Of a stretch of DNA of 34,002 nucleotides, positions 20,718-28,471 are shown piece by piece. A program made the translations under genes and the position numbers. Source of the stretch: JANNNX01 sp031398745 (GTDB taxonomy: Bacteria > Actinomycetota > Acidimicrobiia > Acidimicrobiales > CADCSY01); assembly GCA_031398745.1 (NCBI GenBank), contig JANNNX010000083.1, forward strand, positions 1 through 34,002, written 5' to 3'. Position 1 is the first letter of the stretch. Each line of letters begins with the position of its first letter. The notes below the pieces were generated by a model, which saw only the letters and a list, made by a program, of their open reading frames with translations, did no database searches and was not told where the DNA came from.

Positions 20718-20723
20718 CACACT
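20718..20723 (+). promoter_or_regulatory. -10 box of plsX (leaderless)
   Basis: CACACT ends 7 bases before GTG at 20731, the same hexamer and spacing as for the exported-protein gene at 946. Confidence 0.4.
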
Positions 20724-20730
20724 CTCGCCC

Positions 20731-21723
20731 GTGACCCTCCCCGTCGCCGTCGACGCCATGGGCGGCGACAAGGCCCCTGCCGATGTGGTCCGCGGCGCCC
20801 GCCAGGCGGCCGACGAGTTCGGCGTCGAGGTGATCCTGGTCGGTCGGGCCGACGAGATCGCCGCCGTCGATCCTGGCGACCTGGCGGTCCTCGACTGCCG
20901 CGAAGTCATCGGCATGCACGACGAAGCGGGGGCCGCGGTCCGCACCAAGAAGGACTCGTCGCTGGTTCGGGCGGCCGAACTGGTGCGCGACGGCAAGGCC
21001 TCGGCCATGGTCTCGGGCGGCAACACCGGCGCGGGCATGGCCGCCGCCCTACTGCGCATGGGCCGGATCAGGGGGGTGGCCCGCCCGGCCATCGCTACCC
21101 CCATCCCGGTGCCCGGCGCCTCCCCGACCATCCTCCTCGACTCGGGAGCCAACGCCGACTGCCAGCCGGCGTGGCTGGTGCAGTTCGCCCAGATGGGCTC
21201 GGCCTACTGCGCCACCCGCTTCGGCGTCGAGCGCCCGAAGGTGGCCCTGCTCTCCATCGGCGAGGAAGACACCAAGGGCTCGACCCTGGTCAAGGAGGCC
21301 CGCGAGCTGCTCCGGGAGGCGCCCGGCCTCCACTTCGTGGGCAACGTCGAAGGGCGCGACCTCATGTCCGATGCGGCCGACGTGGTGGTGACCGACGGCT
21401 TCACCGGCAACGTCACCCTCAAGACCATGGAGGGCCTCTTCCGGTGGCTGCAGGGGGCCCTGTTCGGGGTGATGACGGCAACCCCCGATCGCCAGGCCGC
21501 CTTCGACGTGCTGTGGCCGGCCCTCCAGCCCCTCATCGCCGAGCTCGAGCCCGACAGCTACGGCGGGGCAGTGATGCTCGGTGTCGACGGGCTCTGCATC
21601 ATCAGCCACGGCTCGTCGTCGCCGACTGCCATCGCCAATGCCGTCGCCTTGGCCCGGGACATGGCGGCGGTGGACCTGGTGGGGGCGCTGACCGCCTCGG
21701 TGTCGGCCTCGAGCGCCTCCTGA
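20731..21723 (+). CDS. plsX: Phosphate acyltransferase PlsX
   Basis: This 330-residue protein makes acyl-phosphate from acyl-ACP and inorganic phosphate, the first step of the PlsX/PlsY route to phosphatidic acid. The start VAVDAMGGDKAP is diagnostic. Further family stretches are VSGGNTGAGMAAALLRMGRI, RPAIATPIPVPG, LLDSGANADC, GEEDTKGSTLVKEA, FVGNVEGRDL and VTDGFTGNVTLKTMEG. GTG at 20731 gives the canonical N-terminus and has CACACT 7 bases upstream. acpP follows after 94 bases; no fabH, fabD or fabF gene is present between them as in many other bacteria. Confidence 0.97.
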   Translation: MTLPVAVDAMGGDKAPADVVRGARQAADEFGVEVILVGRADEIAAVDPGDLAVLDCREVIGMHDEAGAAVRTKKDSSLVRAAELVRDGKASAMVSGGNTGAGMAAALLRMGRIRGVARPAIATPIPVPGASPTILLDSGANADCQPAWLVQFAQMGSAYCATRFGVERPKVALLSIGEEDTKGSTLVKEARELLREAPGLHFVGNVEGRDLMSDAADVVVTDGFTGNVTLKTMEGLFRWLQGALFGVMTATPDRQAAFDVLWPALQPLIAELEPDSYGGAVMLGVDGLCIISHGSSSPTAIANAVALARDMAAVDLVGALTASVSASSAS

Positions 21724-21750
21724 GCCCACGCCACCCGCCCTGACCAGGCA

Positions 21751-21783
21751 TTCACAAGCGGACAAGGGGCGCCTCGATACACT
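21751..21783 (+). promoter_or_regulatory. Possible promoter of acpP
   Basis: TACACT at 21778-21783 is a good -10; TTCACA at 21751-21756 is a candidate -35, although the 21-base spacing is longer than ideal. Transcription would leave a short leader with AGGAG before GTG at 21818. Confidence 0.35.
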
Positions 21784-21817
21784 GCAGACCCCATCCGTCG
21801 GCCTGCCAGGAGCACCG

Positions 21818-22108
21818 GTGCCCGCCGAGACCCACGAGAGCCGCAGTCCCATGGAACGAGCCGAGGTGGTCGACCTCATCCGCGACCGCCTGGCCGACAT
21901 CCTCGAGATCGACGCCAGCAGCATCGCCGAGGGCCAGTCGTTCGTCGAAGACCTCCAGGCCGACTCGCTGGCCCTCATCGAGCTCGTCGAGGCCATCGAG
22001 GAGGAGGTCGGCGAGCGCACCGTGGGGTTCCGGATCGACGACGACGACCTCGAGGATCTCCGGACCGTCCGCGACGCCGTCGACTACGTGTGCGCCAAGC
22101 TCGGCTGA
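21818..22108 (+). CDS. acpP: Acyl carrier protein
   Basis: This 96-residue protein is an acyl carrier protein. The phosphopantetheine attachment site is Ser50 in LQADSLALIEL; the highly acidic helix II (VEAIEEEVGE) is the docking surface for fatty-acid enzymes. The usual ACP is about 77-80 residues, so this one has ~12 extra N-terminal residues. GTG at 21818 has a good AGGAG ribosome-binding site, while ATG at 21851 would give the standard length. It sits between plsX and rnc, and its 3' end overlaps the rnc start by 19 bases. LQADSLALIEL departs from the more common DSLDTVEL, so a specialised ACP is possible, but the context favours a fatty-acid role. Confidence 0.92.
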   Translation: MPAETHESRSPMERAEVVDLIRDRLADILEIDASSIAEGQSFVEDLQADSLALIELVEAIEEEVGERTVGFRIDDDDLEDLRTVRDAVDYVCAKLG

Positions 22109-22836
22109 AGGAGCGGGACGCCGTCGAGTCGTCCTCGCCGTCGCTCGCCGATCTGGTCGGTCGGCTGCAACGAACCTTCGCCGATCCCGATCTGCTCGAC
22201 CGGGCCATGGCGCACCGGTCGTGGTGCGCCGAGCAGGGCGGACTTCCCTCGAACGAGCGCCTCGAATTCCTCGGCGACGCAGTGCTCGGCTTGGTGGTGA
22301 CCGACCACATCTACCGGCGCAACCCCGACCTGCCCGAAGGTGAGCTGGCCAAGGTCCGCTCGGCGGTGGTGTCGACGGCGGCGCTGGCCGAGGTGGCCGC
22401 CGAGCTCGACCTCGGCGCCTCGTTGCGTCTGGGCCGGGGCGAGGACGCGTCGGGCGGCCGGGCCAAGCCCTCGATCCTGGCCGACGCCATGGAGGCGGTC
22501 ATCGGCGCCACCTACCTCGACGGCGGGTGGGACGCGGCCGGCGAGCTCGTCCTGCGGCTACTCGGGCCTCGCATCGACGACGCGGTCAGCGGTCCCGGCG
22601 GCCACGACTACAAGACCCGCCTCCAGGAGGTGGCAGCCCACCGCTTCGAGGTGCTCCCGGTGTACGAAACGACCGACAGCGGCCCCGACCACGCCAAGGA
22701 GTTCCGCACCGTGGTGCGCCTGGGCGGCCGGAGCCTGGGCGAGGGCGCCGGGCGCTCGAAGAAGCAGGCCGAGCAGGCCGCCGCCCGGGTCGCCTGGCAC
22801 GCCCTCGACGGGCAGGCGGAGACCACTGGTGCCTGA
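22090..22836 (+). CDS. rnc: Ribonuclease III
   Basis: This 248-residue protein cuts double-stranded RNA, including rRNA precursors. The catalytic signature NERLEFLGDAVLG (Glu56, Glu59, Asp63) and the second acidic cluster ADAMEAVIGATYLDGG (Asp132, Glu135) are intact. A C-terminal double-stranded RNA-binding domain follows (DYKTRLQEVAAHRF...RSLGEGAGRSKKQAEQAAA). The only canonical start upstream of the conserved region is GTG at 22090, inside acpP, so translation is probably coupled to acpP. mutM overlaps the end by 8 bases. The acpP-rnc-mutM-smc order is standard for actinobacteria. Confidence 0.97.
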   Translation: MRQARLKERDAVESSSPSLADLVGRLQRTFADPDLLDRAMAHRSWCAEQGGLPSNERLEFLGDAVLGLVVTDHIYRRNPDLPEGELAKVRSAVVSTAALAEVAAELDLGASLRLGRGEDASGGRAKPSILADAMEAVIGATYLDGGWDAAGELVLRLLGPRIDDAVSGPGGHDYKTRLQEVAAHRFEVLPVYETTDSGPDHAKEFRTVVRLGGRSLGEGAGRSKKQAEQAAARVAWHALDGQAETTGA

Positions 22837-23662
22837 GCTCCCCGAGGTCGAGACGGTCCGACGCGACCTCGAGCGAGAGATCGTGGGCAAGAAGGTGAAG
22901 TCGGTGGAGGTCAACGGGACCCGCTCCACCCGACGGCACAAGACGAAGGCCGCCTTCATCAGCCGCCTCGAGGGCGCCAAGGTGCAGGGCGTCACCCGTC
23001 GAGGCAAGAACCTGCTGGTCTCGCTGGGCGACGACACCCTCGTCATCCACCTCGGCATGAGCGGCCAGCTGCTGCGGACCCAGGGCAAGGACAAGGCCCT
23101 GCCCCACACCCACGTGGTGCTCACCTTCACCCAGGGCGGTCAGCTCCGCTTCGTCGACCCCCGGACCTTCGGCGAGCTCTACGTGGTGACGACCGCCGAG
23201 CTGGCCACCGAGGCGCCCGAACTGGCCGAGCTGGGCTTCGATCCGATCGAGACGCTGCTCTCGTGGGAGCGCTTCGGCGCCATGCTGCGGTCTCGCAGCA
23301 GCCAGCTCAAGGCCCTGCTGGTCGACCAGCGCTTCGTGGCCGGCATCGGCAACATCTACGCCGACGAGATCCTCTGGGAGGCCGGGCTGCGCTACGACCG
23401 CCCCTCCGACGCCCTCTCCACCCAGGAGGTGCGCCGGCTCTACCGGGCCATGGTCGAGGTCCTCCAGACGGCCATCAAGCACCGGGGGTCGACCCTGGCC
23501 GACCAGCAGTACGTCGACCTGTTCGGCAAGCCCGGGGGCTTCCAGGCCGAGCACCAGGTTTATGCCCGCGAGGGCGAGGCCTGCCGGCGCTGCCGCCACC
23601 CGATCGTCCGGGTGAAGTGGAGCGGGCGGTCGACCTTCCTCTGCGAGTCCTGCCAGGTCTGA
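22829..23662 (+). CDS. mutM: Formamidopyrimidine-DNA glycosylase
   Basis: This 277-residue protein removes 8-oxoguanine and formamidopyrimidines from DNA and nicks the abasic site. The start is PELPEVETVRRDL, with catalytic Pro2 after removal of the initiator and Glu3. RRGKNLLV carries the family lysine. HLGMSGQLL, DPRTFGEL and VAGIGNIYADEILW are conserved. The C-terminal zinc finger is complete: Cys252, Cys255, Cys272 and Cys275. GTG at 22829 overlaps the rnc stop by 8 bases. Together with xthA, recG and uvrD2 it adds to the repair content of the window, though it belongs to the core rnc operon. Confidence 0.97.
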   Translation: MPELPEVETVRRDLEREIVGKKVKSVEVNGTRSTRRHKTKAAFISRLEGAKVQGVTRRGKNLLVSLGDDTLVIHLGMSGQLLRTQGKDKALPHTHVVLTFTQGGQLRFVDPRTFGELYVVTTAELATEAPELAELGFDPIETLLSWERFGAMLRSRSSQLKALLVDQRFVAGIGNIYADEILWEAGLRYDRPSDALSTQEVRRLYRAMVEVLQTAIKHRGSTLADQQYVDLFGKPGGFQAEHQVYAREGEACRRCRHPIVRVKWSGRSTFLCESCQV

Positions 23663-23671
23663 GCCTGCCCC

Positions 23672-23702
23672 GGCACCCGTCGGAGGGTGCACGGCGGGTG
23701 CC
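23672..23702 (+). terminator. Alternative hairpins between mutM and smc
   Basis: GGCACCCG at 23672-23679 pairs with 23695-23702. Within it GCACCC (23673-23678) can instead pair with 23685-23690, so two stems compete. The structure starts 10 bases after the mutM stop and ends 11 bases before the smc -10 box. Confidence 0.4.
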
Positions 23703-23713
23703 CCCGGCACCGC

Positions 23714-23719
23714 TACGGT
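23714..23719 (+). promoter_or_regulatory. -10 box of smc (leaderless)
   Basis: TACGGT ends 9 bases before GTG at 23729. Hexamer and spacing are identical to those of rsmD. Confidence 0.5.
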
Positions 23720-23728
23720 CCGAGCACC

Positions 23729-26700
23729 GTGTACCTGAAGCGTCTCACCCTCAAGGGTTTCAAGTCCTTCGCGGACGCCACCACGGTGGAGCTCGAACCC
23801 GGGGTCACGGTGGTGGTGGGGCCCAACGGCTCGGGCAAGTCGAACATCGTCGATGCCGTCGCCTGGGTGCTCGGGGCCCAGGGCCCGAGCACGGTGCGCT
23901 CGGCCAAGATGGACGACGTCATCTTCGCCGGCACGCCCGACCGGCCGGCCTCGGGGCGGGCCGAGGTGACCCTCACCATCGACAACAGCTCGGGGCTCCT
24001 GCCCATCGAGCTGTCGGAGGTGACGATCGCCCGGACCCTGTTCCGGTCCGGCGACAGCGAGTACGCCATGAACGGGGTGCCCTGCCGGCTGCTCGACATC
24101 CAGGAGCTGCTGTCGGACTCGGGTGTCGGCCGGACCCAGCACGTCATCGTCTCCCAGGGCAACCTCGACGCCGTCCTCGACGCCCGCCCCGAAGACCGCC
24201 GGGCGGTCATCGAGGAGGCCGCCGGGGTCCTGAAGTTCCGGCGTCGCAAGGAGCGGGCCGAGCGGCGCCTGGCGGCCACCGAGGGCAACCTGCTGCGCCT
24301 CACCGACCTGCTGCGTGAGGTTCGCCGCCAGCTCAAGCCACTCGAGCGCCAGGCCGACGCCGCCCGTCGCCACCAGTCGGTGGTCGACGAGCTGGCCGCC
24401 GTGGGCCTGTTCGTCGCCGGGCGTGAGCTGGCCGCCCTCCAGGTTCGCCACGCGAGCACCGCCGCGGCCCGGGCCCAGGTCACGGCCGACGCCGCCACCG
24501 TGCGCCAGGAACTGGCCGACCACGACGCCGCGGTGGTGCGGGCGGAGGCCGAGCTGGTCCCTCTCGGGGAGCTCGACCTGGGTGACCACCTGGTGCGGGC
24601 CGAACGTCTCCACGAGCAGGCCCGGGGCCTGGCCGCGGTCCTGGCCGAGCGCCGGCGTGGGCTCGGCCGCCAGCGCGACACCACCATCGATGCCGACGTG
24701 GTGGCGACGCTCGAGGCTGAGTCCGCCCGCTTGTCCGACGAGCTGGGCGCGCTCGAGGCCGAGGCCGCCGCGCTCGGACCCGAGCTCGACCGGTTGGCGA
24801 CCGACGAGGTCGAGTTGGCCGAGACCCGGGAGCGCTTTCGGGCCGACTGGGGCGACGAGCAGCTCGTCCTGGCACCGTTCGGTCGGGCCGCCGACCTGCG
24901 GGGCGAGCGATCCGCGCTGGTCGACGGGATCGAGCGCGCCCGGGCCGAAGCGACCCATCTGCGCTCGCGCCTGGAGGTGGTGTCGGCCAAGGCCGAGCGC
25001 CTGCGGGCCGACGCCGAGGAGTATCAGGCGGCTGCCACCGACACCGAGCGACGGCGCCCCGAGGCCGAGGCTCGGGTCGAGGAGACGGCGGCGTTTCGGG
25101 ACGCGGCCGAGTCCGACGTCGAGCGGGCCAACGACGAGCTGCGCAGTGCCGAGGGTGAGGCCCACGTGTGGTCGGCCCGAGCCGACGCCCTACGCCTGGC
25201 CCTGGCCGATGCCCACCAGGCCGCCGGCCTCGACCTGCTGGCCGACCTCGACGGCGTGCTCGGCACACTGGCCGATCTGGTCGAGATCGACCAAGGGTGG
25301 GAGGCGGCCGTGGCCGCCGCCATCGGCCCCAGCCTCACCGCGGTGGTGGTCTCGGGCCGGCGCGACGCTCTCGCCGCGGTGCTGGAGCGGGTGGCCGAGG
25401 CCGGCCAGGGGACGATCCTGGCCACCGGCTCGACGTCGGGGCCGGCCGTCTCGGGATCTCCCGGGCTAGCCACCGCCCACGGTGCGGAGCCGGTGCGCAG
25501 GCACGTGCGGGCCCGCACACCCGAGGCCGACACCCTCCTCGACGCCTTGGTGGGCGAGGTGGTGGCGGTCGACGGTGACTGGCCCGCGGCGGCCGACCTG
25601 GCCCTGGCCCGGCCGGGAATGGTGGTGGTCACCCGAACCGGTGACCGCTTCGCCCCCGACGGCTGGCGTATCGGGGCCGGTGGGTCGGCGGCCACCGCGG
25701 CCGCGCTCGACGAGGCCGACGAGCGGGCGGCGGCGGCTCGCGCCCTTCGGTCCGGGGCCGAGGCCCGCCACGAGGAGGCCGGCGAGGTCTTCCGCCGAGC
25801 CAGCGCGGAGGCGACGGCGGCCGTGCAAGCGCTGACCGCACTCCAGACGGAGCACAGCCACGCGGTATCCACCACCGCCCGCCTACGGGACGAGCTGGTG
25901 GATCTGGCCGCCGAGACCGTCGACTGGCAGGAGCGGGTCGGCGAGATCGAGCGCCGGGCCGAGACCGAGGAAGCTCGGCTGGGGGCGTTGGCCGGTGAGC
26001 TGGCCGCCGCCGAGCAGGAGGAGGCCGGCATCCAGGAGCGGGCCCGACAGGGACAGCTGGCCCGGGCCGCGCTCGAGGACTTGGGGGCCCAGGTGGCCGC
26101 CCGTCGCAGCGATCTCGACCGGCAGGTGGCGGGCTTGGCCGAGCGGCGCTCGTACCTCGAGGGTCGTCGTCGTGACGTCGAGGCCCGGTTGGCCCGTCAA
26201 CAGGGGGAGCGGGCCCAGGCCCAGCGCCGGCGGCGCGACATCGACGCCCGGGTGGCGGTCATCGACCGTCTGGTGCGGGTGGTCGATGCCCACCTGGGCA
26301 CCCTCGAGCGGCGGGTCGCCGAGCTCCGTGAGCGCCGTCGCCACCAGACCGAAGCCACCCGGGCCGCGTCCGAGCGACTCGACGTGGCCCGCCTGGCCCG
26401 GGTCGAGGCCGAGCGGCGACTCGAGGTGCTCCGGGAACAGGGCCAGCGCCTCGACCTCGAAGCCCAGGAGATCGCCCTGCGGGTCGAGGCCGCGGTCGCG
26501 GCCGTGCGGTCCGACCACGACGTCGAACCCGAGGTGGCGCTGGCCGCCGGATGCCCCGAGCTGCCCGAAGGGGTGAGTGCCCCGGCCCGTCGCCGCGAGC
26601 TCGAGCGGGAGCTGCGGCTCCTGGGACCGGTCAACCCGCTGGCCCTGGAGGAGTACGCCGCCCTGTGCGAGCGCCACGACTTCCTCGACGCCCAGCTCGA

Positions 26701-27232
26701 CGACGTGAAGGGCAGCCGGCGCGAGCTGGCCAAGGTCATCCGGGCGGTCGACGAGGAGATCGTCGCGGTGTTCGCGGCCGCCTTCGCCGATGTGGCCGAG
26801 CACTTCACCCGGCTGTTCCAGACGCTCTTCCCCGGCGGTCAGGGCGGGCTGTCGCTGGTCGACCCGTCGGACCCGCTCAACACCGGCATCGAGATCGACG
26901 CCCGCCCGTCGGGCAAGAACGTCAAGCGCCTGTCGCTGCTGTCGGGGGGCGAGCGCTCGTTGACGGCGATGGCCTACCTGTTCTCGGTGTTCCGCAGCCG
27001 GCCGTCGCCCTTCTACCTGATGGACGAGGTCGAGGCCGCCCTCGACGACGTCAACCTCCAGCGCTTCCTCGATCTTGTCGACGAGTTCCGGGGCGAGGCC
27101 CAGCTGCTGATCGTCAGCCACCAGAAGCGCACGATGGAGGTGGCCGACACCATCTACGGCGTGACCATGCGTCCCGGCGCGTCGTCCAAGGTGGTCAGCG
27201 AGCGGGCGGAACCGATCATCAGCCTGGCCTGA
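23729..27232 (+). CDS. smc: Chromosome segregation protein SMC
   Basis: This 1167-residue protein is the SMC ATPase that, with ScpA and ScpB, extrudes DNA loops to organise the chromosome. The N-terminal head starts YLKRLTLKGFKSFADAT and has Walker A GPNGSGKS (31-38). Two long Ala/Glu/Arg-rich coiled coils flank a hinge near residues 500-650 (LGTLADLVEIDQGWEAAVAAAIG, then PDGWRIGAGGS). The C-terminal head has the signature LSGGERSLTAM (1071 on) and Walker B MDEVEAALDD (Asp1099, Glu1100). Length is typical. GTG at 23729 is chosen because the family starts directly with YLKxLxLxGFKSF; the reading frame extends upstream but without conserved sequence. No scpA or scpB is in the window. Confidence 0.97.
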   Translation: MYLKRLTLKGFKSFADATTVELEPGVTVVVGPNGSGKSNIVDAVAWVLGAQGPSTVRSAKMDDVIFAGTPDRPASGRAEVTLTIDNSSGLLPIELSEVTIARTLFRSGDSEYAMNGVPCRLLDIQELLSDSGVGRTQHVIVSQGNLDAVLDARPEDRRAVIEEAAGVLKFRRRKERAERRLAATEGNLLRLTDLLREVRRQLKPLERQADAARRHQSVVDELAAVGLFVAGRELAALQVRHASTAAARAQVTADAATVRQELADHDAAVVRAEAELVPLGELDLGDHLVRAERLHEQARGLAAVLAERRRGLGRQRDTTIDADVVATLEAESARLSDELGALEAEAAALGPELDRLATDEVELAETRERFRADWGDEQLVLAPFGRAADLRGERSALVDGIERARAEATHLRSRLEVVSAKAERLRADAEEYQAAATDTERRRPEAEARVEETAAFRDAAESDVERANDELRSAEGEAHVWSARADALRLALADAHQAAGLDLLADLDGVLGTLADLVEIDQGWEAAVAAAIGPSLTAVVVSGRRDALAAVLERVAEAGQGTILATGSTSGPAVSGSPGLATAHGAEPVRRHVRARTPEADTLLDALVGEVVAVDGDWPAAADLALARPGMVVVTRTGDRFAPDGWRIGAGGSAATAAALDEADERAAAARALRSGAEARHEEAGEVFRRASAEATAAVQALTALQTEHSHAVSTTARLRDELVDLAAETVDWQERVGEIERRAETEEARLGALAGELAAAEQEEAGIQERARQGQLARAALEDLGAQVAARRSDLDRQVAGLAERRSYLEGRRRDVEARLARQQGERAQAQRRRRDIDARVAVIDRLVRVVDAHLGTLERRVAELRERRRHQTEATRAASERLDVARLARVEAERRLEVLREQGQRLDLEAQEIALRVEAAVAAVRSDHDVEPEVALAAGCPELPEGVSAPARRRELERELRLLGPVNPLALEEYAALCERHDFLDAQLDDVKGSRRELAKVIRAVDEEIVAVFAAAFADVAEHFTRLFQTLFPGGQGGLSLVDPSDPLNTGIEIDARPSGKNVKRLSLLSGGERSLTAMAYLFSVFRSRPSPFYLMDEVEAALDDVNLQRFLDLVDEFRGEAQLLIVSHQKRTMEVADTIYGVTMRPGASSKVVSERAEPIISLA

Positions 27233-27233
27233 G

Positions 27234-27275
27234 GGCGTCGCCGCTGGCGGCTCGGGCACCGGCGAGCCCGACGCC
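27234..27275 (+). terminator. Two-tier hairpin between smc and ftsY
   Basis: The outer stem GGCGTCG (27234-27240) pairs with 27269-27275 and an inner stem GGCTCG (27249-27254) with 27263-27268, leaving an 8-base bulge on the left. It starts 2 bases after the smc stop and ends exactly where the ftsY -10 box begins. Confidence 0.5.
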
Positions 27276-27281
27276 TACGCT
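27276..27281 (+). promoter_or_regulatory. -10 box of ftsY (leaderless)
   Basis: TACGCT ends 9 bases before ATG at 27291, the same spacing as for rsmD, smc and ffh. It directly abuts the hairpin that follows smc. Confidence 0.5.
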
Positions 27282-27290
27282 CCGCCGCCA

Positions 27291-28409
27291 ATGGAGCCTC
27301 TCCTCGCCGCCCTCGCTCTGCTGCTCGCCCTCGGGCTGGTGGTCGGGTTCGTGCTGGCCCGGCGGGGACCTGGCGGCCGGGATCGTGATCTGCCTCCGCC
27401 GCCGCGCCCGTCGGGGGCGACGACGACCCTCGACCGGCGCACGGCACCGAGCGACGCGCCGGGTGCGGAGGCCGTCGTCGACGCCCCACCGGCACCCCCC
27501 CCACCGGCTCCACCCTCGGGCCTCCGTGGCCGCTTGGGGCGGGCTCGGGAGGCGATGGCGGCACCGCTGCGGGCCATCCGGGGGGGCCGGGCCATCGACG
27601 CCGCCACCTGGGACGAGCTCGAGGCCGTGCTGCTCAGCGCCGACGTGGGGGTGGCGACCACCGCCGCGGTGCTCGACGAGCTCCGGGCCGACGTGGCGGC
27701 CGACGGCATCTCCGAGCCGTCGGCCCTGGTCGACCAGCTGAAGGTCCGACTCCGCCAGCGACTTGGCGATGGCGACCGGGGCCTGCACCTCGCACCCAAG
27801 GGCACCAACGTATGGCTGTTCGTGGGTGTCAACGGGGTCGGCAAGACGACCACCATCGGCAAGGTCGCGGCTCACCAGGTGCGCCTGGGCCGGTCGGTGG
27901 TGCTGGCCGCGGGCGACACGTTCCGGGCCGCCGCGGTCGACCAGCTCGCCACCTGGGCCGAGCGCAGCGGGGCCGACATCGTGCGGGGCAACGAGGGCGG
28001 CGATCCGGCGGCGGTGGTATTCGACGCCGTGGCCCGGGCCACGGCCCGAGGTGCCGACGTGGTCCTGGCCGACACCGCCGGACGGCTCCACACCAAGTCG
28101 AACCTGATGGAGGAGCTGCGCAAGCTGCGGCGGGTGGCCGAGCGCGAGACCGGGGTGGTGTCGGAGTGCCTGCTCGTGCTCGACGCCACCACCGGCCAGA
28201 ACGGACTTGTCCAGGCCCGCCAGTTCGCCGAGGCGGCCGGGGTGACGGGGGTGGTGCTGACCAAGCTGGACGGCTCGGCCAAGGGCGGCATAGTGCTCGC
28301 CGTCCAGGAGCAGCTGGGCATCCCGGTGAAGCTGGTGGGAGTGGGGGAGGGCATCGACGACCTCGTGGCCTTCGATCCCGACGACTTCGTGGGCGCCCTC
28401 TTCGACTGA
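27291..28409 (+). CDS. ftsY: Signal recognition particle receptor FtsY
   Basis: This 372-residue protein is the membrane receptor of the signal recognition particle. Residues 4-24 are a transmembrane helix (LLAALALLLALGLVVGFVLA), the actinobacterial arrangement, followed by a Pro/Ala/Asp-rich linker to about residue 75. The N domain and the GTPase G domain come next: GVNGVGKTT (179-187), AAGDTFRAAAVDQL, ADTAGRLHTKSNLMEEL, TKLDGSAKGG and GVGEGIDDLVAFD. It works with Ffh, encoded 62 bases downstream. ATG at 27291 is clear. FtsY and Ffh share the NG-domain fold, and their adjacency here is the usual actinobacterial arrangement. Confidence 0.96.
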   Translation: MEPLLAALALLLALGLVVGFVLARRGPGGRDRDLPPPPRPSGATTTLDRRTAPSDAPGAEAVVDAPPAPPPPAPPSGLRGRLGRAREAMAAPLRAIRGGRAIDAATWDELEAVLLSADVGVATTAAVLDELRADVAADGISEPSALVDQLKVRLRQRLGDGDRGLHLAPKGTNVWLFVGVNGVGKTTTIGKVAAHQVRLGRSVVLAAGDTFRAAAVDQLATWAERSGADIVRGNEGGDPAAVVFDAVARATARGADVVLADTAGRLHTKSNLMEELRKLRRVAERETGVVSECLLVLDATTGQNGLVQARQFAEAAGVTGVVLTKLDGSAKGGIVLAVQEQLGIPVKLVGVGEGIDDLVAFDPDDFVGALFD

Positions 28410-28456
28410 CCCGCGGCCGGCAGCCCTGCCGAGGCAGGCGGTCGGGGCCTACCCAC

Positions 28457-28462
28457 TACCCT
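28457..28462 (+). promoter_or_regulatory. -10 box of ffh (leaderless)
   Basis: TACCCT ends 9 bases before ATG at 28472. A small hairpin (CCTGC 28425-28429 with 28434-28438) lies between ftsY and this box. Confidence 0.5.
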
Positions 28463-28471
28463 GGGACGCTC

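Noticed and set aside
22586..25165. Minus-strand frame of 859 codons opposite mutM and smc
   Set aside because: Antisense to two clearly conserved genes; Gly/His/Leu-rich low-complexity product.
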